The notes under the pieces: generated by a model
Seen by the model: the letters and a program-made list of their open reading frames with translations, nothing else
Databases searched by the model: none
Told to the model about the DNA's origin: nothing
Shown: in pieces, positions 42,623-56,082 of the stretch
Layout: each line of letters opens with the position of its first letter
How positions within the stretch are numbered: position 1 is the stretch's first letter
Source of the DNA: Cruorifilaria tuberocauda
Lineage: Eukaryota > Nematoda > Chromadorea > Rhabditida > Onchocercidae
Length of the DNA: 64,000 nt
Assembly (NCBI GenBank): GCA_013365365.1
Contig: JABVXU010000089.1
Location: 62,001 to 126,000 of the forward strand
Reading direction: 5' to 3'
Translations under genes and position numbers: made by a program

Positions 42623-45600
42623 ATGGAGCAAGGGGAAGTGTTTGTTGTGGATGAACAGGTTCCTTCTTTAAGTGTATCATAATCTTTTAGATATGTTTAA
42701 GGCTTACAATGGAGGCGAAAATCGGGAAAAGGGGTCAGAACTAACGTGGCATATTTTCGTCCTTGAAAACTGTTCACATAGGAGTGCTGATGCTCATCTT
42801 CTCCAAAAGTTCTGAGCCATAATTCATGGCGCATAATTTTTATAGTTTGAACATTTCTAAGGGCAACAGCATGTTTCTAATAGTTTCAGGAAGAACTAGA
42901 TCCGAATGACGCATGGTTGATGCGAGCAGCAGGTGGTGAGGATGAGATTGATGCAAATGAACATCCGATGGGAGCGGTTGCTGTTGCCCAAGATGATGAC
43001 CAGTTATCTTTTGAGGTCGTATATTTGTTGTATTCTTAGCAGCGTTTTTTGAAATATGGTTAAAATTTTTCTTTCATCCGTAGAGTGTTCATCAGTCATG
43101 ATGGAGTTCTGATCTTATATCAGAAATAGCTCGGCATCGGTTCTTCAGTGAGACGTATCACGTAAAGCATCAAATATAATCCACTTGCTAATAGGCTTTC
43201 AGTTCTAATTAGTTTATCTTTGCCAACCACTATGCCGTAGTGTTTTATCGATTTCCTTCAGTCATTTAGGGTTATGTTTTGTCTCAACATTGCTCATTTT
43301 CCATTCTGATATCACCAACAAATCCAAAGCGAACTTTTCTCTAGTATCTGGAGCTCTCAATGAAAGTATGAAGTTCTAATAGGTCATTCAGGGACATTTT
43401 TCTTTTGCTCAGAATTTGCTGCTGTGCAGAAATCCAGAATTTAGTACAATTTTATAGTTTTGAAAAGTTGAGTGAATTACTCATGATACTGTTAGGATTC
43501 GGAACGCTTCGAAGAAGATTCCCTTTGTTCGTGGATGTCAGATGCTGAATCATTGAATCAGAATTGGCGTGGCTGGACTACAACAAGGAATTCAACAGCA
43601 CAGAATGGAATTGGTAAGGTTTTCCAATAAGTTTATAGTCGGTGCATAGAAGCTTCATAATAAAGAAAAAAGTGTTTTTTAGACCATACATTTGGAGATG
43701 GATCAGGTCCGCTGTTACCGAGTTCGCTACTACGCTTTACTGGAGGTATCACATCACCATCACAATCTCGTCGACATCCTGCATCTACTTCAGCAGCTGC
43801 AAAGAACTTAGACTCCCCTGCTCCAACAACGAGTATTAATGCAAATACAGCAAGTTAGTACTGTTGAAATATCCATCAGTTTCTAAACAAAAAAGAAAAT
43901 AAAGCAAATAAGGTTAAATTTTTTCCTTTCTCTTATTATAGCTATCATCCTTAGACTAGGCGGAATTCAACTGTTTGCAGTGTATAAGGTGCGGAGCCTT
44001 GCCGAAATAGCTGCTCGTATCGCCGCACGATGTTTCTCATTCGTTATGTTGGAGGCGTGTTACCATGCAATTTCAGTTGAAAAAAGGCGGATAAACCTTA
44101 AAAGTGGCATAAATGATCATTCCGTTATATTTGAAAATGCTTTCGCAGAGCATGCTGCAATTCCTGACAAATTTTTCTTGAGTATAGTGCGCTGGTGTTT
44201 TCCTGAAAGCGAAGAAGATGTACGTTTATATAGGTAATGAATTTCGATTCCGATAATTGCATTTGATAAAAATATAGGAAACGTTGCATTACTTTTCTTA
44301 AGTGGTGGAGAAGAAATTGAAATGTAGATTTCGAGCGTTATGTTTCCTTGTCTCGTTTGTATATTGGCATTTCCTTAGTTTGTCGTTAATTCCTTATTTC
44401 AGCTGTTTGGCAAATGGTAATGCTGATGAGTTTGACAGGGGAGAGTATTTATATCAAGCAAATGCGGTACATGAAGTTTTCCAAATAGGTCTGTTGAATG
44501 TTGAGTTTCGTAGATTTCCTGTAATAAAGTTTTACTCGTTTATGAATTTTTTTTTTCTGATATCGAATTCTGTCAATGAAGGACAATCAAACTGTAGATC
44601 AATTCCGCATGGATGATTAACTCAGTTATCTGCAGCATTCTTTTCATTATTAGCAGTCATTAATACTGATATTGAATACATGATTAGAATAGAAATATTT
44701 AGTCTTTCATTGTTTACGGCTTCTGTTGACTTAGAAGTTTTGAGGTTTATATGAGTTACAGAACTTGTTGCTTGAGATACCTGTTTATAGGTTATCATAT
44801 TTCCGCTGTAGTGAATGCAGCAGGCACATCTTCTATAGTTACCTCAACAAGTTCATCTGCTCCTTCTTGTCGCACAAAGATGGCGTACAATGTATCTGTT
44901 CGAGTTGACAGGTCTGTCTTGAATTTTTTTAATTTTAGGTCAAGTTGGTATTATTCAAACGGAGATTAATATTCATTTTACAAAGTATGTTGTGAATTGT
45001 ACAGTGCTGATCTTCATAAGATTTTGTTTTCTGTTTCAGGTGTCGTATAGTATCGTGTAGCTGCTCATGTGCTTTCAAGGCATCGTGGTGTCAACACGTT
45101 GTCGCTGTTTGCTTGTATAGAATAAATAGGGTAAACGAAGTCGAATATCGTGTTACTATTTGGGACTCAATCAATGAACTCACAAATGAAGAATTGAAAA
45201 AATTGGCCCAGTTTCTTATAAATGACCTTCCGCGACAGGTTTACTCACTTGAAAAATATTCACAAAAAAAAAATTTTTTTTCTCAAGTTGTTGCTAAAAG
45301 ATCTCTTTCAATAGTATTGTTTGAGAAATACTTTTTTAATAGATAGTTTTAGTGATTGTTTTTTATCAGTGATTTGTAAAATTTAAGTATTTACCCGTGG
45401 CACAGCGTTTGATTGATCAATTGCGGAATCCGAATTCTGAAATAAACGCAGCAGTTGGAGCACCAGATCCAACGGATGGAGGTCATGATAATGTCGCCAT
45501 TTGGTGCTTAGATCAGCGTACACTGCATGAAAACATTCGTCGCATACTGATCAAGTTTTGTCTTCCATCACCAACCGTGCATTGGTATATTCTTTCAAGA

Positions 45601-48600
45601 TAAGATTACAGATCATCAAAAATAAAGGTATAAGAAAATTAAAATATTTCTTGCTGGAATTCACACTCTCAACATTTGATTCAAGAACATTAATTTTTAT
45701 AGTGATGTGCAGTATTTATCATCCAATCAGCCACCTGCAGCTAGTGAGTGGTTGTCTCTTTTTCGACCGCACAGATCAAAAGAGCCAGAAGGTATGCTAC
45801 TGATAATTACTTGTATTACAGAGTGTTTTTAATAGTATTAATTTTGTTTTCAAGGTTTATGGAATCTTTTGTCAATTGTACGCGAAATGTTCAAACGTCG
45901 TGATGAAAATGCAACCAGTCTTCTACATATTGTTACTGAAGAATGCTTAGCTTGTTCACAGGTTTTTATTTTCTTGATTTATTCCATATCAGTAAGATAT
46001 ATTCTTATGACCAGATGTATGTTATCTCGAAACAAAGATCCTTATATCTTTCATCTCGCCGACTTTTTAAACTCGACGTAAAAGCTCAACGTGAAGTTTA
46101 GAAACGTAATTTTTTGAAAATGTTTGATCGATAAACCTCGAAAGGCTTGTTGCATCATTTTTAAATACACTTGGTTCTCTTATTTCTGTAAAATCACTGC
46201 GACGGTTACTAGGGTGATCCAGTAGAATACGAGAAATTTATTGGTTTAGTGCTAATCAGCGGGACAAAAATTTGAATGTGTTTCTGACGTAATTAAAACG
46301 AATATTTCGACATTTTTTTCAATATACAAATTTTTTGATATTCAGGTTTTGATTTGGTGGTATCAAACCGCTTTATCTCAGTCCGGACAATGGACACTTT
46401 GTCCGCCTTCTACCAATAAATCAAGTTCATTAATGTCAAATCAAAAGACCCCTCAACTAAACTGTGCATCACTCTGTGATGAAATAGTACAGTTATGGAG
46501 ACTTGCTGCTTTGAATCCACGTTTATCATCTTTCGAAAGAGAACAAGTATGTAAGACCATAAAGAGGATTTTTTTTGACAACTTATATCATTTTTCTAGC
46601 AAAAGGCTACACATACATATTGAAAATACATATTTATATATTTTTTCAGTTGACTAGTTTCATACAGATATATCATCGAAATGCTGTTGAGAGAATATGG
46701 AAGTATATTTGTTTTCTGACGAATCCTGATGCATCAGTGTCATCGGTAAGTCAATCTCTTCAATTATTTCAATACTATTCTTTCCTTTCTATGATTTCTA
46801 ATTCATTTAATTCGTCTTCTCGTTATCTGTAAAATTCAGATATTGATCACTTTTAGCAAGCCACCAATTTCATTATGTCAGTTGTTGATCGACAGGGGCA
46901 ACGACTGTCCGCAGAAAATGCCCGTTTTACTGCTGATTTGTTTCCGGGATTTCTAAGTGCTTTGAGAGCATGTCAAATTAGTTGGAATAATACTAACACA
47001 CCAGAACTACAATTTGGACCGAATAACGTAAATTATTTTAAAAATTATTTACTCGTATCATTTTTGTTATCGTTCTAGATTTTAAAAATTATTGATGCTT
47101 AACTGGCCTGGTGAATTGACAATTCTTTTGAGTTCTGTTTAAGATCTGATATTCTCTGACAAATTCTATATATTCAAATATTGCTGGAATTTCAGAATCT
47201 CTCAGGCGCTTATGCAACTACTGATTTTTCAAATATGAAGTTCAGTCCAAATATTCCTGTTCTTCGTCGTCCTTTACGAGTTTCTGAAGATACCTCTTTA
47301 TTGGATATTAGCACATCATTCTACCGTACATCAGTATATACAACTGGGACAAACTACTTCTCACTTCATCAACAGGTTATGCTTTAAATATGATAGTAAT
47401 TTTCGAATATTTTCAAACTACATTTCTTTTTGTTTTAATTATAGTGTGAATTAATAAGTTGATGTATTGAAGGCTTCACGTAAAAGACGGAAAAAGTCAT
47501 CTCGCATTTCCGGACGTCGTGGACATCAATTTGAATTTCATGATGAACGATCTCTAATACGTGCTGTACGCGCTGCTGCTTGTGCTGCCCGTGAAGTGGC
47601 CTTAGGCGAAGATGTCGAAGAAGATAGCGCTGAATCTGGGCACGAAAGTGAGGCAGGTCCGTCGATGTTAAGAAACAACAGTCGAACAAACAATTCAGCA
47701 AATCATAATGAATCTGCTTCTACATTCAGGTTTTTTTTTGGTGCTATACAACTAGAGATCTTTGTTTTCGCTTAGTTTTCTAATATTAGAAAGGTTTTTT
47801 TTGCAAAGTAATAAAATTTTAGGACAGTAAAGATGTACTAAAAGTGTTGAAAGAAGAAGTAAATAAAGATCACAAAGTGGATGATTTTATAGATCCAGGT
47901 ATAGCATATAAAATATTGAAAAAATTCAGTCATGTAGGTAAACGAGTAAGTAATGGTGACAAGAAAAGAGATTTGTTCTTTGTAAAAAATAAGAAAAGCT
48001 TAATTAAAAAACTTAAGCCACCAGTTGTTACACTTATGGGACATGTTGACCATGGCAAAACTTCTTTGTTTGATGCATTCCGTGAATCTAATGTCGCAAT
48101 GATGGAATCTGGTGGGATAACTCAACATATAGGTGCTTATCAAATAGTTATAAAAAATAAACAGAAAATTACTTTTATTGATACACCAGGCCATGAAGCA
48201 TTTACTGAAATGCGTGTGTGTGGTGCTAACATTACGTAGTAGTCATCGCAACTGATGGTGAGATAATGAGACAAACAACTGAGGCTATAAATCATACAGA
48301 AGCATCAATAGCAAAAATATTGTTGCTATTAGGAACAACTACTGGAGATAAGGCGGTAGTCCAGATGTGGAAGTATCATCTTTTTTTCTTGAACTAAAAA
48401 TCCAATATCGCATACATAAATATAGTTGAGTTGAAATGAGTAAATCAACTAATTTTTGATTTCTGCAGCACTACGAACTATCCAAAAAATGATGTCGACG
48501 AATTATTTGCTATTGCACATGTCCAGCAATCAAATTGGGACATCAAATTCGCCAGATGTGAAGCTCTAATGTCCCATGGATATGCACATCAAGCATGTGT

Positions 48601-51600
48601 GATGGCAGTGGAACTTACGGAAGAAATGTTGCGTCGTCCCCCAAATTTACTTTATCATTCAGGAGAACAACGATATTGTCCGGAATTGTCTACAGTTAGT
48701 GATGAAATTGAAATCCTACATTTACCAACCTTTATAAGTTATTTTTAATATAGTGCTTGTTTCATATCAGTCCAAACTTTAATTAAAAATGTTACTTCAG
48801 ACGAACTTGTTATTGCAGATGCAGAGGCATAAGAGAAGACGATTTTCTCAGTCGGGTCCTGCTACTCCTTCTATTTTAGAAGCCCCTCTTTTTGAGCTTG
48901 ACGAACAAGTTATTGAAAAATCACAATTAGTAGAAAACATATATACAAGGTAAACCAAAAATCTTTCTATCCATTAATTTCCTAATCTTTAGTGCTCAAC
49001 GGATAAACGACTAAAAGAACGTTTTTTAGAACACTCTTCCTGGTGCAAACATTAATGAAGGAGCCAAAAACACATCAACTGGCTTTTACACTTGCTATAT
49101 CTATACTTGAATTACCTCGTAGTCCTGCTGCAAACAAATTCCTGGAGGTCAAACTCTACTACTTGGTAAGGTTCTTCATTTTCATCATACTAGGCTTACT
49201 TATTTGGAGATATGAAATATTCCATTCACTGATAGAATGCTATATATGGCTGGTCATAAAAGTAAAAGTACCTGTTATACTGATTTTAGAAAATATAATT
49301 TATGGTAATCTTGTTAAGGAAACAGAGCTGGTTAGTTTGTTGCGAAAAATAGAAATCGGTGCTTCGGAGTTACAAATAATCAGAGATCGAGCGAGGAAAT
49401 TCGTGGAAAATGCTATTCTCTTAGCCTCTGCACCTCAACCCTACGTTTTACCTATTTCGTTGGGCCATTACATTTTAGACTCTTTATCATTTTCTTACAA
49501 TAGTTGTCAAGGGTGAGTTTCCGTTTTCTTATGAGTTATTGTTTTAAAATATCTATGTTATGTTCCTTTACTTACAATTCTGTACCCTTTAATCTCGAAG
49601 TAAGATTTAATTTTGTAGGCGCCACACTTTAAGCAGTATTGTGACAAAAAATGGTGTACACCGACACCCTTGCGATGAAGAACTAGCCATAAAAGTTGCT
49701 TTAGAAGCATTGGGTATGAAATTAGTGGTTTCCGAAGCAGATTATCCTATGCTTTGTGAAAGTACACGACTGCAACGTGGTGATCTGGCACTCACAATGC
49801 TACTAAGGTTTACCTCCATATTTTGCATAAATATTTGACTGATTTTATATTCTAAAGTAAGTTCTGATTATCTAAGAAAGATAAGATAGTGGAATTTTTT
49901 TTCCTGAGGAAAGAGATAAGAAGAAAGCTTAAAGAAAAATTGAAGCACTGTTATAATAGAGCCGTAGTCGTGATTTGTACTTGCGTTTAGAAAAATCATT
50001 CTTCCGAATATTTTTCTACATTGAAAAGCAGTCACTATTATTTGTAGGTACAAGGACAGTAATGATAAACTGGCTTTAGTACTAGACAAACTGCTTGATC
50101 CAACTATGCACCGCATGTACAGGTAGTTTTTAATATTGTCACTCCTGTATTTTTCGTTTCATATGAAGGATAAGCATGAAAACCTCATTTTCGATCTCGA
50201 ATAACTCATTACTTTTTCTTGCAGAGATCATCATTCCAATGCTGCATTTTTCTTAGAGCAAGATCCATTGTACAAAAAATATTTCAATGGTCAACGACCA
50301 CATTTTCCTTTTAAGGATGAGTTTCATCTTACGGAATTCACCGAAACTTCAAATGGTATTGAAGCAGAGAAGTTTCTCTCATTGATTTGATGTATAATAG
50401 TTTCAGTACCCAAATACAAACTCAAATGAATAGAAGTTGATGGTTGCATTGCATTACGTTTCAATAATATATGTTAATTGTTTTACTTTAGTTAATGTAA
50501 TAAAATTTAGCGGATTTGTCCGGCACTGAAACTAATATTATTATGGGTAATACGCATGAAAAAATGATGATGTATATCACACCAGGTAATGGCAAAGATG
50601 AAACTGAACAGCTTGTTAATGGTTTCATGCGTTTATCGCATGACTCACCGTGAGTTTACAGATTTTCTTATTTTACTTTTAGTTTGCATTTTAGATATTT
50701 TCTGATCCTCTAGATTGTGATTGTGCTTTCCTTCAATGATAGGAAAAGCTCTTTATCGCTAAGATGACAAAAAATATAAGGCTCAACGTGTAAACTGTTA
50801 TTTCTTGTAAATGGTGTTCGACGTCAGAGAATATAATGAAAAAATTCAAATGATTATTGGTTTTTTAATAAAAGAGTAATAAAATAACATTTGTTTTCAT
50901 ATGAAGTGTAGTATATCTTACATAACATTAAGTGGAAGATTTAAGAAGCCTGAAAACAGTTCATTTTTTAGTATATTAAATAAAAATAAGAGTCGGGTAG
51001 TTATTGTGGGATACATATTGAATTTTCATGTCAAGAGCTACCGTTATTTCTTTTTAGCGATGATTCTTCATCAGTGACATCTGCGAGTAGGCGACGATCA
51101 TCAGATGAGAGTAACGACAGTCCATATGACGAAAGCAGCAGCTCAGGGATTTCGCGATGTTTTCTGCGTGATATATTGCATGTAGGTTGTTGTACTTTTG
51201 GTTGTTTTAAACAAAAACAAAAATATTAGCAAGTAGTTGAGTAATTACATTGCTTACAACTAGTTTTATTTTTTCCGCTGTGTAAAGGAAAAAATTTTAT
51301 CTGTTGTCAGCTCGGTTGTGATGATTTAACTTTTCTTTTTGCATTTTTTCATATAATGGAAATAGGCTCTGCACTATAAAGAGTACTATTTTCAGGAAAG
51401 TTATTCAGCGTCCCTGGGTACGGCAGATGAACCATCACCAGTGCATCGTCTTTCAAATACTCTAACTATGGATGGCACAAATGAATTCCCTCCATCACCT
51501 GCAGCCCATACAGCAGAGTTGAATAATATATTCTATCGACATAACAGGTAGATTGTCAATTCTATTTGCTTCTGCATATTTGTAGTTAGCACAATTCAAT

Positions 51601-54600
51601 TCGGCTAAAAGGCGATGTCATTTTCAAGTATTCCACTGTTGAACAAACCAGTTATCGATGTTTAGTCATTAGAAATATTATTTTCGTCTTCATTTATAAA
51701 TCTGCAAAAATTTGAATAAACTTTGTACTTTAATAATGAAACTCGAGCTATAGGAATAGAATTTATTCGGGACATTCAGTATTAGAAAAACAATTGATGG
51801 TTTCAAGTTTCGGCAAGGATATGGGTGCTTTTTATATCAGAATAATATTTATTGATGAAGCAACTCTACCACTGAAGTTTTAGTCATTCTTATTAAATTA
51901 GAATTATTCCATGCAGAATAAGAAACATATAGCTTTACGAACTTATGCGACTTGTCGTTCTTTGTAGACGAAAACCTATTCCTAGCTTGCCGAATCAAGC
52001 TTCCGAAGGACAAGCACACTGCATGATGGAACTCGCGAAACGTCTTCTTCTTGAAGCGGGTGGTAGTCAGAGTACAGTCATTTTTAACGCCTCACAAGGC
52101 AGTCAAAACAATCCACAACGCAGTGGTATTTTTTAAATTATATACTGCTTATTCCAAGTTTCCAGTAATTTCCGTAAGAAATTCTCAAGCTTTTACAGGT
52201 CCTCATCGACAACTGCACATTTGTTCATTCTTAATTGGACTGTATGCTCTGGGCTTGAATAATTTGTTATCAGCAAGTTGGCAAACTCGAACTTATAGCA
52301 CCAATGTTAGTTGGATACATGGTCATGCGATCGAAATTGGTAGGTTTAATATTTAAATGAAAGTAAAACACATGTATATGTATATACACTATACGTTTAA
52401 CATTTAGGTTGTGCTGCTATCAAAATTGTCGAACGAGTCTGGGAGGCACATTTTACACCTACAGAGGTTGCTGCATTGGCTGATAAGGTAGTTAAGATTT
52501 TTAACTGGATAAAATTTAATATTATCTTTCACATTTTAAAAATGTTAAATATGCTTTAGGCTAGTCTAAGCCGTGATCCATGTATGGTCGAAGCTGCTGC
52601 AAAACTTGCATTGAGTGTATTACCAAAGGCATATGCTTTGACAGCTGCAGAAAGTCAAAAAGCTTTGCATCAATGTAAGGAGCAAAGCTCTGAGATGCTT
52701 GAAAAAGCATGTCGCGCTGTAGAACAGGTTTTCGAATATTTTCCTTATCGTAAAGACATTTAAGTAGACAGTAAAGACTTGAATTAACTGTCGTTTTGAA
52801 AATTTTATCATCTCGTGACTTATGATTAAAGATGAGAATCAAGAATCAGATACAAAATTTCTATTCTTGAACAATATTGCTTTTTTAGGCAGCTGAAAAA
52901 GATGGTGTGTATCCGGAAGTACTGTTCAAAGTTGCTAGACATTGGTTCGATTTGTTTGTAGATTCTGAATCGGTTAGTAGCCCACAAACAAATTTTCAGA
53001 ATACGATTTCACCGCAATATCCGACTGGCATTCCTCAGCTACACAGTGATATTTTGCAGTCACAGACTCATGAGGTAAGCAAGGATATCGGTATGTGTGT
53101 CACTGTTCACTCCTTTGTTTACTTATACATATATATGTATTAGTCCTAACGGGAAATATTTTAAAGGAAAACAACTAAAAAAATCTTCCAAAAAATTTTT
53201 TTTTTGTTAAGACTTTCTTTAGATTACACTAAGCAATAAAATAATACGTAAATGATAGTAAGGGTAATTTGTACAGTAAGCACTGCAGAGAAAATTTGAT
53301 TTGGAACATTAGTTAAGTTATGCAGATTAATTTCAGTTTAGAGATGAACTATGCTAGGATGTGAAAAATAAAATTCAGACATTCAATAACTATCTTATTT
53401 AATGTCTGAATTTTCTTTATTTTTCACACTCTTTCGTGCGTTTGAAGCATATTAGGTACAGTGCGTGGTTAATTCAGAGCATTTATTCTACGACAAACCC
53501 GCAAGCGCTACAACTAGCTGTTCAATGCAGACCTCTACCATATGCTACAGTTCCGTATCATTTCGTGACTTCCCACCATCACCTTCATCAGACACATCAC
53601 CCTCCACTTTATGTACCTCCAGCATCATGTACTCAACCGGAAATTGGAATTCATTATTCTCAACGGTGAGCACGCATGATGTTAATGCATTTAGAAAGAT
53701 ATTTCCTGTTTTAGTATGTACTGAATATGGGTGTCAAATGTTATATGGCTTGGGGTTTTATTTGAATAAGTGTCTCGGAGAGAAGTTTTAATATTTGTTC
53801 AAATACAATTGCAGAAATGATGAACGATATATGATTGTTAACATTTTATATCATTTTAATTTTATGTCTTTTTAGTAATTTTTATTACAGAGGACCATTG
53901 CCGGTTGGGGCGATGTCAGTGGTGCCAAGACAACAACCAAATACTGTTTATTCTCCGCCTGTGATTGGTGCTACACCATCGCGAGCCCTACACATTAGTC
54001 ATTCTGCTCCAAATTTGAGTCCGATGCAAGCTGTTCAGATCTCTAGGCGCAATCAGCCATTAACTCTATTGCAACAACCTCTCTGTCTTGGTCCAGGAGC
54101 AACCCGCTGTCATTTTCCTTCTGTAGGGGAGCAGTGCATCCAAGTACTTAAATTTTTTTTAATTCATGAAATTCGTCGTGTTAAATCCACAAATGGATTT
54201 CAAATTATGAGAACAGAAGCATTGTGTTTCAGCGACAAAAAATATGCTAGCTTTGCTTTTGTAACACTTTCAGCCTATTCCAATGAATGATGCTCTACGG
54301 CATCATCTGCCTCCGCCTACATCGCTTGTACTTTGTCAATCAGCCTCACAACCGGTGACATATTTCGGACAGGCAGCTCCTCAGGTTGTTTTTCGGATGA
54401 AACAGCGGTTAAAAAGTCAGCATAATTTGTCTAGTGGGATTGAGCGTTTTTATATGTTTGCAATTCTAGCGCATGGAGGATTTAATAAATCCCACGTTTT
54501 TGTTCTGTGAATAGCACTTTATTCGTAAAGCCAACGAGCAATATGTAAGGTCTTTAATTCGGCTGCAGCAATTTTAGTTTTGAATTTTTAAGCCCCCCAT

Positions 54601-55871
54601 AAATGTTCCGCTACCGTCGCCAAGTACATCTATTGTTGGAGATCCTCGTATGGCGAAGCTTGTTCATGCCCATCGTGTCGGAATGATAGCTATGGAAACA
54701 ATGGGAAATCGAAATTTGGATGATAATCGCAGCTACGCGAAGTTTTCTCAAGTAAGTTATAGTTTGTTATAATTCCGAATTGCATTATCCGTTTTTTAGC
54801 AGGAATCAGGATTAAAAGTAATTCACTACTATCTAAAAGTTACAGAACCCCGCATATGCAGAAGATGTTCGTTGGCTGTTCACAGTGGCAATACGATTAG
54901 GCGGCGTTTTCACCCAAAGTTTTTGTGAAGTAGCAGCTCGATCTGTTGCATCGCCATTCGTTCTTTTTTCATTAGCTGTTGAATCAGCAAAGGTGAGTGT
55001 TTTCATGTGATATGTCACTGTGTTCAGCATAACTGAAATCGTAGGAACATGAACACAATATGGCAGGAGTTTTCAGGTTTTTCATTGGCAGATGCCCTGT
55101 ATTAGCTACCATTCTCAAGCTATAATTCATCCTATTCGTCCTCAGTTAAGCGCTGGTGCTCCAAATGTAAGATTTTAAAAAATTAACATTTCAAGAGTTT
55201 CGAAGAACTGCACAGAAAGATAAAGACAAAAATCCATTTCTTTCAGGTGTTTTTATAGTGCAAATGTATCTAAAATATATAACTGCTGTAGGTACGGACC
55301 GTGCTTCTGCAGAATGGATTTGCACCGCCTACAGCCGATTTGATGCAGCATTGCGTTGAAATGTTTTATGCTGCTTCCAGCTCCAAGCTTAGCCATCCTC
55401 GCTTTGTTCCTTCTGATGTTGAAGAGGTATAGTTCTTAATATTAAAATTGTAATGAAAGCCGCGCATTTGGGTAATTTGCAAGAAAAGACTAGGATTCAT
55501 TTTATAAAACGATGTAAAAGTTAATAGAACATCTACTGATCAGGACACTATTTACCATTTACTGTGATAAAAATTCTTTTGCATTGCTTTTATGTAAAGA
55601 AAAGTGTTAAAACGCTTATGCATAAACAGGAAGTTCATATTTATTTTTTGATATCTTTCTGTCTCTTGTAGTTTTAGTTCATCCCTTATGTATGAAATAT
55701 TCTATTGAGGTCGTTCAACTCATTAAAATAGCGAAAGAAGCGTTTCACTGGATACCAGGACCGGGAAAGCTAATGTTTGATGATTTCATGCGACATGTTC
55801 GGAAACAAAAAGCTTATAAAAAGGAAGTTGCTCAAAGAATCAATGCTTGTGTTCAAAATGCAAACTTGTGA
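42623..55871 (+). CDS. ebax-1: ZSWIM8 / EBAX-1 orthologue (SWIM zinc-finger ubiquitin-ligase adaptor)
   Basis: ZSWIM8 (C. elegans EBAX-1) is the substrate receptor of a cullin-RING ligase. It acts in quality control of misfolded receptors and in target-directed microRNA degradation, where it marks Argonaute for destruction. The gene spans about 13 kb with roughly 25 exons, from [12 protein letters not shown] to [10 protein letters not shown]. Blocks collinear with the human protein are, in order: [40 protein letters not shown], the SWIM finger [20 protein letters not shown] (about 45042-45110, CxC and CxH ligands present), [67 protein letters not shown]-type [82 protein letters not shown] and [20 protein letters not shown]. 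The intron at 47741-48332 carries a bacterial infB fragment. Exon limits in the disordered middle and near the 3' end are approximate. Confidence 0.95.
47823..48331 (+). pseudogene. infB: Degraded bacterial infB (IF-2) fragment inside a ZSWIM8 intron
   Basis: About 138 codons read without a stop as the linker and start of the GTPase domain of bacterial initiation factor IF-2. Order: [20 protein letters not shown] (P-loop GHVDHGKT), [14 protein letters not shown] (switch I) and [17 protein letters not shown] (DTPGH). After GANIT two TAG codons and a deletion break the frame; homology resumes in another frame as [20 protein letters not shown] and fades at an IVAI-like stretch. The preceding 60 codons ([20 protein letters not shown]) match the bacterial pre-G-domain layout rather than a mitochondrial presequence. 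No introns interrupt it. The host gene's GT and AG splice sites flank it, so it is spliced out. Origin from a Wolbachia-like symbiont is inferred. Confidence 0.9.
53361..53427 (+). repeat. Hairpin-forming inverted repeat in a ZSWIM8 intron
   Basis: Left arm 53361-53383 (starts GTGAAAAATAAAATTCAGAC) and right arm 53401-53427 are reverse complements except for four extra bases in the right arm. They are separated by a 17-base loop. The size and near-perfect pairing resemble a small-RNA precursor or a tiny transposon remnant. Confidence 0.8.
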
Positions 55872-56051
55872 TTTAGAAATCGTAAAATGGTATACCTCTT
55901 TCATACTACCTGTTGTTTATTTTATTCATTAAAATTTAATGATGACTGGAGGGAATGATTTGATAACTCGCAATTGATGCTTGATAATGATACACAGCAT
56001 GTTGTTTCCGCCAGTCATTCAGCTGTTGTAAACAGTTGGCAGTTCATCTCG

Positions 56052-56082
<31 letters not shown>

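Noticed and set aside
47844..48239. infB-like ORF as a functional nuclear mitochondrial IF-2 gene
   Set aside because: It lacks most of the protein, breaks with stops and a deletion after [12 protein letters not shown], has no introns and lies within another gene's intron.
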